Assembly: GCA_015501585.1 (NCBI GenBank)
Contig: JADNRY010000006.1
Span: forward strand, 868,001-932,000
From: Rhodocollybia butyracea
Lineage: Eukaryota > Basidiomycota > Agaricomycetes > Agaricales > Omphalotaceae
Direction: 5' to 3'
DNA length: 64,000 nt
Part shown: in pieces, positions 22,833 through 35,118 of the stretch
Position numbering within the stretch: the stretch's first letter is position 1
How the letters are laid out: each line of letters starts with the position of its first letter
Made by a program: the position numbers and the translations under genes
The notes under the pieces: generated by a model
Told to the model about the DNA's origin: nothing
The model's database searches: none
The model's input: the letters and a program-made list of their open reading frames with translations, nothing else

Positions 22833-23649
22833 TGTTTGAAGTAAACGCGAATACGAATATGAATGCGAGAGACGCGATGGCAGCCAGGAGCAAAGAAGAT
22901 AATGCTCCCACGTGCTCGGCTGGTTTGATTGCCTTGCTATCTTATCCGAAGATAAGTCCCCTTCGGGAACTTATCGCGGAATGTTTACATTACATAGTAT
23001 GTACACTGCGTCTTTCGTCTTCCTGACCAAGGGGTAGATGTGACTTTTTCCACTAGTAGTCTTCATCTTCAACGAAAGGATGGATAATGCCTCTGCGTAA
23101 CCAGAACATCAGGAGGATTGAACGAAAGTGTGGAGACATCTCAGGACGATTCACCAACATTCTCACTGCACGGATATGTCTCTGAAGCCCGCTTCTTGTA
23201 ACTCAGTTCCAGTGTGTATTTTAATCCATACATACCATTCATCTGCGTCGTTAGGTGGTGAGCGATTCTTTTGATAATTCTAGATATGTACCATAGTAGC
23301 CGCCAACGATATGATTGAAGGATAAGGATATGTCCCCGATGACGAGCCATCGTCCAAAGAAGGTGTATCACCGGACTGGGAATATGAATCGAAGACAAGG
23401 CAGCACAAAGATTACTGGACGATGCATATGATAATAAAGAAGCAACAATACTGGCGGAACTTGAAGACGAGGCCATATTCAAGCTGAAGTTTCAACGCAC
23501 TTGCGTCCTTATCAAGAGCATAAATTCTAGACGGAGCCGTCCCACCTTCGACTGTGCCTTCAACGTTCAGCTTCAACATTCGAGTAGTTGTGAAAATCAT
23601 GATAGTAGTTATTCTGCTCAGAATAGTGACTGGCAGTAAAAGCCCACAG
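22833..23649. other. Intergenic region with weak minus-strand frames
   Basis: The minus strand from 23476 to 23141 has an open frame starting MASSSSSASIVASLLSYASS, which could be an exon of an unrecognised gene, but no confident splice partners or family features were found. Nothing else is seen. Confidence 0.3.
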
Positions 23650-24131
23650 CTAGTGGAGAATTCTGCGCTCCAGGTCGCAAGAGCTGTCGCTGTTATAGTT
23701 GGTAAAACTATCTCGAGGGACAGTGGACCGCGAAGGTGTAGGAATATTGGCGTCCATTCCCAACTTGACTAGATGAGCAAGAGACCAGTGAACGCGAGGA
23801 TTATGATTGTGGGGAGGATAAGCAGAGTTTAGAGAGTCCTGAGCAGCGCGGATTCGTTATACAGAGGCAGATCTCACTGACACTAGATCCTCTTCGTTAC
23901 AGTCAAAGACGATTGTTTTTGCACTGACAGCCACGGAGTTTGAGCTAAAAATAAGAAGAGAGGAAATGGTATGGTAGTAGTTTCTGGTGATACAAACTGA
24001 GAGAGCAGAGGTGCTGAGGTAATTTAGATTGTAGTGACGACGCGTTACTCAAACTGTTGCATGACGTTACATGCTTAGTTGACCATCACGAGAGACTTAC
24101 GAGTCGAACCAGTCGTCGAAATACCAGACAT
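23650..24131 (-). CDS. Possible small three-exon protein, unrecognised
   Basis: A spliced reading from the ATG at 24131 gives about 85 residues. Exon 1 (MSGISTTGST) ends at a GTAAGT donor near 24101. Exon 2 begins after TTTTTAG near 23945 and encodes PQTPWLSVQKQSSLT. Exon 3 begins after GCTGCTCAG near 23840 and encodes DSLNSAYPPHNHNPRVHWSL, AHLVKLGMDANIPTPSR and ends RRILH at a TAG. The frame is kept across both joins, which is mild support. The pattern resembles short basidiomycete proteins of unknown role. No domain is identified, and intron 1 (about 156 bases) is longer than usual here. Confidence 0.35.
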
Positions 24132-24321
24132 TGGCTTCAAATAACCTCATGTCTTAGAGGGAAATGTGGAAACAACATATCCAGAACACTAGATTCAGTC
24201 TCATAAACAAGCATGTTTACGGAATATACTGTAACGAAGAGAAAATGCACAAGTATACCAGTTATACGGTAATCTATCGCAGTAATTAATCTAAAGCCTA
24301 CATGGCAGTAAAATCAGCTAG

Positions 24322-25602
24322 TCATTCTCTCTTCTTTTTGCTAGAGTTTCGTGCATTCGTTGCTAAAGAGTAAGAGATGGTCCCCAACATCACCAATGCC
24401 GCACCCATCCACATCATGTTCATATCGATGTTCTCAATATCCCTATTCTTCCTTCCCCATCCAACCAAGACACTCAAAATCAAGCTCACCGCCTTCCTGA
24501 CTACTAGGATCAGAGTGACAGTCAGCGAGCTGACCTGAGTGGTGAGCCGATGTACGCCGACTGCACACAACAGTTGGGTCATTGTGTTGAGGAGGAGGGG
24601 TAAGCATGCAGCGGGGAGCTGTAGTTTAATAAATAAACTCTCGGAATCTACGATCGAAGATGATGTTCCGACGTTGGTGAAGGAGAGGAAGGTTACCGAT
24701 TGAGGTGACGATAGGGCTGATGGAGAAGGTATTAGAGAAGGACGGATGGTAGCGGATATGGAGGGAGGTACAGCAACCGTATAAGAGGCGACAGATCCAG
24801 TGCTCAAGGCCTTGAACTGCGACAGTAGATCCTTTCGTACCGTTACGAACATAGGTAACGCTAAAAAATGAAGATAGAACATAGACTCCTGCCAGGTTGG
24901 GGGAGGTGACGCGGGTGATTGCACAGAGTCTTCAGATGTCCGTCCATAAGTGGAATACGTGTAATCTTGAACAAGGCCTAGAAAGCCTGAAAACACAAGG
25001 GCCAAGGTTAAGATGCCTATGCCAGTCAAGTAGACTCGTATGTTGGCATCGCTTATGGAAGCTGATTGTTCAGAAGGTGAGAGAGTCGTGAGCACAACAC
25101 CGGCCGTTACCATCAAGACTGAAGAGATTTGGGCAGAGGTGTAACTGCAAAAGATGAGGCTTAATATCGATCGTTCAAAGGGCTGGAACGTACACTTTGC
25201 TAGCGAATAGCCAGCCAAGAGCCATACTGACAACTAAACCGCCGCTTCTAAAGATAATGTGGACTGCCATTGGGATTCGATATGCGAACGCTGCATTATT
25301 TAGCACAGAGACCAGATAAAATAGTACAACTTGGACGAGATACGGCATAAGCGGTATCCTTCGAGGCTTTAGTCTGGGCCCATATGAGGTCCAAACTACA
25401 TGCCTGCGAAGACCTTGCATCGAAATAATCGCAAACTGGCAAAATGTAATCAAGGAACCAGCACGAGGGAACTGAGAAGTCAATTGTTCGAGTGTAACGG
25501 CATTACTGAGAGTTAATGAGATTTTGTTCAGTCATTATTTATCTCTTACCTGCAGCATCCACCAAAAACAAAAGAAAGTGTGGTCAACCACTCTGCAAGC
25601 AT
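24322..25602 (-). CDS. YEA4: Nucleotide-sugar transporter, UAA / SLC35B type (YEA4-like)
   Basis: Three exons on the minus strand (25602-25550, 25505-25194, 25144-24322) join in frame to 395 residues. The protein is a multi-span Golgi or ER membrane transporter; YEA4 and SLC35B4 carry UDP-N-acetylglucosamine and related sugars. The N terminus MLAEWLTTLSFVFGGCCSNA, the second-span region TLEQLTSQFPRAGSLITFCQ and the segment MAVHIIFRSGGLVVSMALGW are characteristic of this group. The join KVYTSAQISSVLMVTAGVV fits the family pattern. The C-terminal part has RLTTQVSSLTVTLILVVRKA, VSLILSVLVGW and ends in KKKRE, a possible ER retrieval or basic sorting tail. A Ser-rich loop of about 70 residues (residues 250-320) is longer than in yeast. 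The gene is head-to-head with a cyclin gene across 200 bases. Substrate is inferred from the family. Confidence 0.87.
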
Positions 25603-25802
25603 AATGGGCAGACAACTGGAAGTCTGGAAGCAAATGTTCGGGAGAAAGACGGCCACGTGATACATATATGTAACCCTAACCACTGCCAGATCCCGAGCGT
25701 TTCATCTTGCTTCTGTCCCATATCCATATTCTTCTCCCTCGAAGGGATCCACTCAAACCCGATACTTGTACACCCTAATACGCTCTCTCTTTCATCTTAA
25801 TA

Positions 25803-27274
25803 ATGGTCTCCAAGGAGCATTCTTGCATCCGCCATCCCGCCTCGCTCATTGAAATTTCTGCTCATGACCCTCAGCTCGTTCGTCTTATGAGCTCGCGTAT
25901 CAACATGGAAATGGTCGACTACATCGCTCGCCAAGCAGCAAATATCGTTTGTATCGAGGGCGAGTCGCCTATCATTGCCTCAAGCGTCGTCAGCATACCT
26001 TCACCAAACTGCTCGTACAATTCTGTAGCCTCAGTCCCGCTGAGAGATTTCATCGGACACCTTGTTCGACGCGCTCATGTTCAAGTTTCTACTCTTTTAG
26101 CCACTCTAATCTACCTCGAACGTCTAAGATCAAGGCTTCCGATTTTTACGAGAGGTTTGTAGACTCTTTCATTCGAACAAAAAGTTTTGCTATACGCGTG
26201 TTTGCAGGAACTACGCCTTCAACAAGACATCGCCTCTTTCTCGCTACCCTAATCGTTGCGTCCAAGTATCTCAATGACTCAACCTTGAAAAACAAGCATT
26301 GGGCTCAATGTGCCGTGTTCTTCTCACTCAAGGAAATCACTCTCATGGAAACTGAACTTCTGAACTTCCTTGATTATGATCTGCGATTCGATGAAGAAGA
26401 AGCTTGTCGTACTTTCGCGCATTTCATGGTGACTCCTGCTCAAAGAGCATCTACAAGGGCTCTCGCTGTCGACAAAGTTACTAGGGCTGGGCGAGCAAGA
26501 GTGCAAGCACAGATGGTACCCGAGTCTACGGTCAAACCGAACCCTCCTTCTCCGTTGTTCTCCTCTTCTGGATTAGCCCCTACAGTCCAAACCCTGACCA
26601 GACGTCTCTCAAATACGCATTTGTCCGAGGTGCCATTGCACTCGACTACCTCTTCGTCAATGTACAGCACCCGGAGCACGGGTTCGATGATCTCCACTTC
26701 TTCATCTGACATTGGGTCCCTAATCGAAGACACCGGCTCATCGTCGGGTTCATCGTCGGGATGGAGCACGTCTGACTCGGAGTCCGAGGCAGAAGAGCAC
26801 ATCGAACCTCGCGTTTATTCCACTTCCTTGGATCTATACCCCCGCGAAGACGAGCGTTCCATTAATCCTTCCTCATTCATTCGCTCTATTCCTTCCTATA
26901 CTCAGAAAAATCATCAACTTCGATCACGCAAGCCTTCGGACACATCGTCAGTTCGCACAATTACTCAATCACCTCCATTGAATGTACATTCAAGACGGTG
27001 CTCCGCCAAACGATCTGTCTCTATTACGGGCCCCCACGCTGAAAAAAGCAAGGATTTGAGGATATCTAGTAGTTCTACAATGCCTAGTATTTCGCAAAGG
27101 ACTTCAGGGAACTTCCTGAGCAGGATGTGGGGGTGGCGAAAGGTCAAGCATCGGGGCATGATAAGATGCCGGCATCGGAGTATAGCGACCATGCGGAAAG
27201 TCAAGGAACCAGTGCATTTCGAAGATTGGTACTTGTGCATTCGAGAACCGGTCTCTCTCGAGGATCGACTGTAG
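25803..27274 (+). CDS. Pho85-type (Pcl1/2-like) cyclin
   Basis: Two exons (25803-26154, 26208-27274) join in frame to 472 residues. Pcl cyclins bind the Pho85 kinase and act in G1 progression or nutrient signalling. The cyclin box spans about residues 75-200: LRDFIGHLVRRAHVQVSTLL, ATLIYLERLRSRLP, then across the intron PSTRHRLFLATLIVASKYLN, DSTLKNKHWAQ and LKEITLMETELLNFLDYDLR. The motif RHRLFL..LI.ASKYLND...KNK.WA is diagnostic for the Pho85 cyclin group. The rest is Ser/Thr-rich and disordered (SSDIGSLIEDTGSSSGSSSG), with many possible phosphorylation sites, and ends in a basic and acidic patch. Start context is AATAATGG. Confidence 0.9.
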
Positions 27275-28709
27275 AAGTTTAAGGTGGCATCATTCTCTTT
27301 TACATTTCACTCCTGAGGACGTGTGCTTCTATTTACGATGATCGGGACGTTTTTCTTACTTGTGAGTTGGATATTTCGTGCAGGGACACTATCATCGTCC
27401 ACTCTTTTATTTCGCTTCATTTTCCACGAGCTTTTATGACTTGGCGTTTTTGGACTCATCAATCAGCTCACACCCGTTTATCGGACTATCTTGCACTCTG
27501 TTATCCATACCCGAACATTGCTACCTACATTACTATACCTACCGTCATTTTAACATAAAGCAGTATACTATTACTAGTATTGCGCCTTGCAAATCGTATT
27601 TTTGAATGTGACTAAGATTTGCTGGCGCAGACCGAAACCACAGAATGCACACCTACCCAGCAGCTATCGCAGTTACCCGAAATACGCATTAAGAAGAATT
27701 TCCACATCGAATCGGCGAATAATGCAAGTTGTCTGAGTAGCTTCTTGACCGGCAGGCTATGTCAGTGACTTTAGCAAACATGGAAAAAGCCCTTATGTGT
27801 GCTAATCTCTCCCTCCCTCACATATCTTCCAAAATGAAAATAAAACTAAAACAACCCACGTGAAACTACGCAGAAGACTCGGAGTCGCAGCTACAGATAA
27901 TCTAACACTCTGCCAATCCGAATTTCTATAATTTTGGAGCCGAACGTCATACAGTGTTTGAGTGGACCTCCGGCCATTCCGTACTCTTTCTAAACCAACG
28001 AGATGCTGAAGAACTTTCTGGCATATCGAGTACGACCTTTGCCTCCCACACCAACTGAGGTCGCTCGGTTGAAATATACTGTGGAAAGGGACGCAACGGC
28101 TGTCATGACATCATACTCTTGAGAAATGTCTCTGGATCAATATATTCAGCTTTGACCTACTTTACTCTCTAGTCTGACCATCTGCATCAAAGCTCCCCTG
28201 GTCCTCTAATCAATTCGCTGATATCGTCGCTTCCAAATCTCAGCTTGTCCTACTGCACTACTGCCCATCCATCGACACCCTTATCTTTGTTCGTCTTCCG
28301 CGTATTCTGCGCTCGTCCAGTTGTACACGTCTCCGAGCTTGCCCTACGCTGTACAGACCAATTCATTTCTGGAATCTACCAAGCTTCTATCCAACTCGAG
28401 TGTGCTGTTACCTAGTGAAGTGGCACATGCCAACGCCTTTATGGAGCGAGTATTATTCTCTTGCATATGATGCGTGGCCGACGTGGCAAGTGCTACTTCA
28501 ATCTTGCGGCTCCTGGTGATATTTTGTATTTGTCGCTTCTCATCTTTCTTATATTTTAATCAAAAACCTGTTGACTTGTTTCATTGACGACATCGCCGTT
28601 GCTGGTCCAACAGATGTTCGTGACGCGACTCAGTCCTCTCGTTAGAGTTCAAGAGCGACAACGAGTTCAAATTAACGATGTAACATTAGTAATAAATTTC
28701 AAGAAAAGA
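27275..28709. other. Convergent intergenic region of 1.4 kb, no gene seen
   Basis: No open frame above about 70 codons is convincing on either strand. The interval contains pyrimidine-rich stretches and the 3' flanks of the cyclin and CBP80 genes, which converge. A non-coding transcript is possible but nothing in the sequence shows one. Confidence 0.4.
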
Positions 28710-31700
28710 CTACTCCTGTCCGATAGAAACGTTCCAGATTTTTTGAAGAAGGTCTGACACTGGATCTGACTGCCCCTCGAATCTTGCGAAAGATACAGCC
28801 GTGAACGTAGCGGCGTAGTTTCGAAGATACGGAGAATACTGCGAACAAGTCAGTCACAATAAACATTATCCACCAGCTGAACTTACTGCTCTGCAAAAAT
28901 GCCGGTACCATCCCCATGTTTCCCAAGCATTCCATTCCTCCTTGCCCCAATTAGCATGGTTGTGCCAGGAGTCTTCGGTGAGAATTTCTCCAGCTTTTGG
29001 ATTTGGGTGAGCAGTAGTAGTCGTGGGGGCAAGACATGATATGAAGCCCTCCAAGGTCCGAGAGAGTGCTGCTTTTTGTTCCTTTGTAAGGCTAGAAAAG
29101 GCTTTTAGGGCAGTGGTCAGAGCTGCATTTTCCTGGACTGATTCCTCTGAACAAATGATTCAACATAGTCCAAAAGTGTACGACGTCGTTCTTACCTGGT
29201 TTCACATCTCCGTCAACGTCCATGTTTGCTTTGACTCTGGCTCGATTTTCGTCATCTTCCTTTCTTAATAGGGCAAGTTTCCGTCTTGCAATGCTGACTC
29301 GTCCGACCGCCTTGTTCAACGCCCCCCTCAGCAAGTCCCACTCAAATGTACTTAGACTCAGAGGTGCCTTCAAATCCGCTTCAGATTCATCAATCTCGTT
29401 GACATGCAAGAAGGTCCACGAGACAACATCCGTGGGGTCAACAATCTGGTACTGCATCAACTTGTCGAACACAATCGCCACCATCTGCGAATTGTATTTC
29501 CAGAATGATGCCGAGGCACTTAGAATATCAGCTTTGGCTTCCGGGTTTCCCGCTCCAGCACTAGCGGTCATACCACCACTGGCAAGAGTACGAAGTAATG
29601 GAAGGTACCTCTCGATAGCGTTTAGAAGATGCGAAAAGGAGCGTGAGCCGATGTGAAGGAGAGACTGGGTAGTGATGAACCGGATGAGAGAGTTGACATT
29701 TTCGGAATCAGAGACTTCGATTTCAAGAGTGTTTCGGAGAGTGTCGAGCTGAGTAATGACATCTTCAGCTTTGGCGCGTCCACGGAAGAGATTGAGAATA
29801 GACTGAGCCGCATCATGGTGCGGTTTTGCTGGTTCACAGTCAGCAGTGATATCAGAACCAAGAGAAAAGCTAGGGCGCACTTGGATCATCATACATAAAA
29901 TCAGGACCAGGAGATTGATAAGGTAAAGTATGTGCTTCAGGCGGGTGCATCTCTTCGGGAAGACTTTTTACGATACGGTCGTGATACGACAGTCTGATTT
30001 CGTACTCCAAAGCTCTGCGCATAAACGCGCGCCTGGGGTGTTGAACAACTAGCTCGAGATCAGGTATCCTTATAACAGCACAATCAGGCGGTGTCGAGCA
30101 GAAGTAGAGTAACAAATCAACGCGTACCATTCTTTCCACACCCACTGAAAGTTGAAGTTGCTCATATGAATTGCAAACCAGTCCGAGAAGCGTCTTTGGA
30201 TCTCCACATCAAGCCCGTCTGCGAGACTGCTATACAATTTTCGTATGGATTTACCAACTGCCGGCCCTATCGTCGAGGGTGAAAGCTTGCACACTTCTGT
30301 GATTAAACTATCGTAGTATATTTGCTTCTGGGAGGAGTCAGGTAGAACCAGAGATGCTCCAAGCATTGTCTAGCATCTAAAATGAATCATGCGACCTCAA
30401 GAATATCGACGGCATTTACCTCGAGTAAGGTGCTTTCTAACTGCCACTCGTAATTCACTAAATTTTCCACCTCGGGAGGCGGGGCTCCGGGTTTCAGCTT
30501 GAAGGTTCCAGGAACGGTCCATTTCGGATATTCGAGTAAGATCCTTGCAGATTCTTTGCGGTTTACTTCAAAAATATCGATTATAGCAAGAAGATCCGAG
30601 CGAACTGCATAACCTGCAGGTGTATTTGGATCGGGAGTAATCTGCAATTGTGAACAATCAGTCATGGAACCGCAGGTGGGGAAATATAAGAACAAACATC
30701 GTCACTAAATAGCCTCATGAAATACTCTGGCCATTCTTCTTTTTTGGTATCTGATTCTTCAGTTTCGGTAGGGCCATCCAGTTCGATAACTTCGGGAGGA
30801 ACGAGAAGGGAGGGTAGACTGTATGGAGTGAACAACATCATGTCAAGTTGAGGATAGTCAGCGTATGGCCTCGGGTACGGCCCTTCAAACCCTGAGCTCT
30901 CGAGAGCTTTCAGTGTGTTTATCGCACTGTCCAGGAGCTAGAAGACTGTCAGTTTGCAACAACAGATTGCAGACGTCGAATAACACACCTCATCTGCGTT
31001 TTCCACAGACACAGAAGACAAATGCAACCGCACTGAAGGCTGAACAATCCACTTGCCAGAGTTGGTACTTTCTGTGTATGTTTGGATTGATGTCATGATT
31101 TCGTCAAATATGGTTGGTACGGCTGAAGTCAAGACGGTACCGCTCTACAGGATATGAGATTCATGAAGGTAGCAACCACGAATTCACGTACAATCATAAG
31201 ACCATCAGCAGCACAAAGCGCTGCGCGTTTAGCCCGCCCGTGCGAGATACCGAATTCATCGAGGACCGCAGTGAAGGATTGTAGCAAGGCAGCGAATGAT
31301 TCGGCAGAGATAAGTTGAGCAGAAACTAAATGGGCAAAGAAACTGATCTGGGAAAATAGACCAGGTTAAGATTTTGAGACAAAGAAACAAGAAACGAGCA
31401 AAGCAACGCACACAATGTCGGGTTTCTCTCCACATTAATTTATCCACATATGTTTGGAAACCCTTCCAAAATTCCTCCAGGATTTGTTTTCCTAATGATG
31501 TTTCATCTTGGTTGACCGGTGGTTCATGCAAACGTCGGAGAAGAGCAGCATAAAACGGAATTTTGTAGGGCTGTTCTGTTATACTGTATGCTGTTCATGA
31601 AGAAAGGCAATAAGTTCCGGAAAGAATCGGGACTTGCCTTATATGAAATGACTCTGAGAGATTAGGTATGAGTGGAGGAACAAGTTCGCGAATATGTTTT

Positions 31701-31976
31701 TCGACAGTGAATATTTCCTGGACAGGGTCCTGTGATATTTTTTTAAGTCCGGTTTTCGCGTTTTCACAATAGATTTCCAGCTTACCACTTCCCCAAGCCT
31801 AATGATGATATTTTTTAGTCTCTCTTGAGGAGACTCGACGATGTCCCGACGACGGTCATCATAGTCATCTAGCAAGTAATGGTATTATTCTTTTATGAGT
31901 TGAGTAGCTTGGACAGAGCTTTTGGTATACCTCGATATCGTCTTCGGCCTCCTCTATATGGTCTGTCGTAACTCAT
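28710..31976 (-). CDS. CBC1: Nuclear cap-binding complex large subunit (CBP80 / Cbc1)
   Basis: A multi-exon gene on the minus strand. CBP80 holds CBP20 on the 5' cap of nuclear RNA polymerase II transcripts and links them to processing and export. The start MSYDRPYRGGRRRYRDDYDD is spliced onto ERLKNIIIRLGEV and continues VEKHIRELVPPLIPN, the start of the MIF4G-type helical region. Later landmarks are IFEVNRKESARILLEYPKW, WFAIHMSNFNFQWVWKEW, PRRAFMRRALEYEIRLSYHD, RIVKSLPEEMHPPE, the C-terminal MIF4G-like domain with FWKYNSQMVAIVFDKLMQYQ, IVDPTDVVSWTFLH, and FEWDLLRGALNKAV. The C terminus (HNHANWGKEEWNAWETWGWY, RHFCR, then ISIGQE-type end at 28710) matches the family. I count at least ten introns by splice motifs; each exon boundary was not verified. 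The divergent neighbour is the Pil1 gene. Confidence 0.92.
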
Positions 31977-32340
31977 GAAGGCAGAAACAGTTTTCAATTC
32001 TGCAACTGTAAGCGTAAACAAAGCGCTCAAAGTGAGAGGACCACGTGACAGTCGATATCGTTCGCTAGCCTAGCTAGTAGTAGCTGTCTTTAGTGAAGAG
32101 AATACTCGTTCACATATAAATCGCTAATGAAAGGTCCCAAGACACGGAGTACTTCAAGTAATGCAGTTCAAGGCCTCAGGCTTTAGATAAGCTCATACTA
32201 CTGTTGTCAACAAATATTGGAAGAGTATCCAAAACACTCGAACAGCACTAGATGACCCGGAGCGGAGCGGAACAAACTCTTGACCAGTGCGTCATCAACT
32301 CTTTAACTGTTGCCACGACCACTCCAACCGTGTACGCATC
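31977..32340. promoter_or_regulatory. Divergent intergenic interval, CBP80 / Pil1
   Basis: The start codons of the two genes are 364 bases apart and point away from each other. No gene or repeat is seen. The interval must hold both promoters; individual elements were not recognised. Confidence 0.45.
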
Positions 32341-34855
32341 ATGTTCAAGACAGCCGCCACAAAAATTGCCCACAACTCAACAATCCCTGCGCTCGCGGGA
32401 AACAAAGACTTGAGGCCTTTGCAAGATGTGATCACGGCTGAAAAAACCGTGCTAATATCGTAGGTATCAGTATCATCTATCTTGTCCAGTTGATTCACTC
32501 GCTGTTTAGTCTTCAGAAACTCAGTGTTGATTTTGGCAAAGCTGCGGAAGCGCTTCGTCTTTGGGGCGCCGGAGAAGGCGAAGATCTACTCGTATGTTTC
32601 TTTTCCGTCTACTTTCGACGCCCTAAACCAATACAGATTTCAGGATACTTTAGCTGCATCAACAAACCTCCTCAATCTGTTCTCATCCGCCATTTCCAAC
32701 TATGCCTCGCACGAACATGCGATTCGGGATCACATGAAGTCGATTCGCTCCCGAGAAGAAACTTTGGACGAGTTGAAGAGGAGGCGCAAGGCACTTATCA
32801 GCAAAGCGGACGCCGCCGAAAGAAAGTTGTCAAAGATGTCCCCAGAACACAAGAACCTCGGCTCGCAGACGGACACGTTAAACCGACTTCGAGATGATAT
32901 CCGTGTCATGGATTCGGAGATAATGTCTGATGAGGCTTCACTGGGAGACTTTAAGCGATCGAAAACCAAAACGTTGATGGGACTCAAGTTTGGTGGATTA
33001 CTAGAGTGTTGTGAAAAGGGTACAATCGTTGGAGAGTTTGGTCGGCTTGTCATTGCTGTTAGTTACTTTTTTCAAAGCCAATGTGACTCTAATATCCCCG
33101 CAGGAAATTCCCCAAGAACCTACCCAGCCAGGAATGCCTCGAGCCATGTATGTAAATCACCAGAAAGTAAACTCGCTTCTTGGAGATGCTACACGCTGTG
33201 TTGATGAGGTGACTTTCTCCACCGTTGGTGATCCGAGTGCCTCACCTCCCAATTATCTTGCTCCACCGCAAGGAATGGGTACCGGCCATTTCCTCAATTC
33301 TTCGGATATAGGATCCAGTGTCCCTGTCTCTCCAATTACGACGAACCCCAACTGGCAGTCAGAACAATCTCGCAGTACAGACGATTTCGCTATGGGGTCA
33401 CCCATTGGAAATCGATTTGGCACATACCCCCAAAGTGGAGCGACGGGTTATTCCTTACCAGATCGTCCATCATCTCTAAATCCAATGATCAGCGAAGATG
33501 ATTCATTCTCATCCTCTGTAGCGACTGCCCTAAACGCACGAAAATCGATTGAAGGGCCGGCTCCGTCCTATGATACATACCAAGATCATCTTCCTGGTCC
33601 GCCCTCTGGCGCTGCAGCGCCTCTTGTGATGCCCAGTCCTTGGGAACCACTTTCGCTGTCAGACCCGAACTCGAATTCTAATGACCAGAGAATTAGCACC
33701 TACGACGACGACGTTGGCCTGGCATATATGACCAACACTGAGGAAGTAAAATCTAATGTTGGGGATGGCCCCGGACATGCGCGCCAGGAGGTGCACTTTG
33801 GGCAGGTTCATGATATCGACATGGAGATGGAAAAGCGGTATGACCAAGAGGCACTGCAAGTAGAGAGCGTATCTGAGCCTCGTTCTTCACCTAAACGTAT
33901 TCCTCCCCCTACTTTTAGCACAGAAGATGAAGAACGAGCCATGAATGCTGCTGTTGCAAGGGAACTAAGTCGAGAGATGGATTCCTTGAAATTCAGTCCT
34001 GTTTCACCAGTCATATCTTCTATTCCTTCTCCGAGGGTTGAAATTTCCCAGGCAAGCAGCAGGGAACGAGAGTCATCCTTTGGATCAGGCGTTACGGAGA
34101 ACGAGCGCAGATCCGTCTCCCCTCCAATTGCATCTGTGTCTTCGTTTACCCAGCCTAGTGGTTCTCACAGTCCCATACAAACCGATCTTCATAACGATGA
34201 TATCGACAAACCAACATCACCTGTATCGACTCATAATCTTTCACCTAGAATGTCTCTCCCAGAGCGCACTACATCGAATGAGTCAAGCTACCGCACACCT
34301 CCTGAATACCCGCGTCTGGCTGGTGCCTCACCTTTTGGACAGCGGTCCACTGCGTCATTAGTAGGCAATGCTCCCTCTTCTCCTGTTGTTGGGGGTGCAC
34401 CCCGAACCATATCCGCTGCCGCATTCCGCCGACCTGTGGCTGTACCAGGTCGTTCAACAAGTAATGACATTGGTTCTGGGCCAGGAATACGCTCCTCGTC
34501 TCCTCTAGTGGACGTCAGTCCACTGCAACCCAAGAAACGAGGTCTTCCTAATGCTCCGCATATGTCCAACTTGGTGCAGTCTAACACTTGGTCTCCAGAT
34601 CCTCATCCAGGTAATTTTGATCCAGGCAATCGTGTTTCTCAAGCTGGCAGCGATGATCACTATGATTATATCAGTGCTTATACGGATGCACCCCCGGGAT
34701 CTGGAAGTCCTCAAAAGAGCGATTATGGGAGTCTGGGACAGATTAGGGTGGCAAATGACCAAGGGGGTTCATCGCCTGTAGAGGGTCAATTCCCTGCCCA
34801 GCCTGGCTATAGAGATGGAAGATATACAACAAACCTTGAGGGTGAATTAAGATAG
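32341..34855 (+). CDS. PIL1: Pil1/Lsp1-family eisosome protein with long disordered tail
   Basis: Four exons (32341-32459, 32510-32591, 32644-33057, 33104-34855) join in frame to 788 residues. Pil1/Lsp1 proteins are BAR-domain proteins that coat plasma membrane furrows (eisosomes). The N-terminal domain is clear: MFKTAATKIAHNSTIPALAG, DLRPLQDVITAEKTVLISLQ, KLSVDFGKAAEALRLWG, then DTLAASTNLLNLFSS, HEHAIRDHMKSIRSREETLD, ELKRRRKALISKADAAERKL, then SKTKTLMGLKFGGLLECCEK and KGTIVGEFGRLVIAEIP. The BAR core ends near residue 230. The remaining about 550 residues are Ser/Pro/Asp-rich and disordered, far longer than in yeast Pil1 (339 residues in all), a known pattern for larger filamentous-fungal paralogues. 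The single large last exon encodes nearly all of this tail. Confidence 0.9.
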
Positions 34856-35118
34856 CTTAAGCTTAGTGACCAGGGACACGGGAGGAGGTTAACCTAGGCT
34901 AAAAGGGTGTGGTAAAGTGTATGTATACAAGCATAAATCCACCAATGTCTGGAGTAAGTATATTTGTATATTATTTCCTAGTTCAATTGCGTAAGATGCT
35001 TATTCAGCAGCAGTCTACCCCACGGTTTTCATTTCCTTTCTTTTGTGCTCATGTTTCCCCAGTAATACGCTTCAAACTAAAGGAATACTTGTTCTTCCCA
35101 TTCACGCGACAGCTGGCC

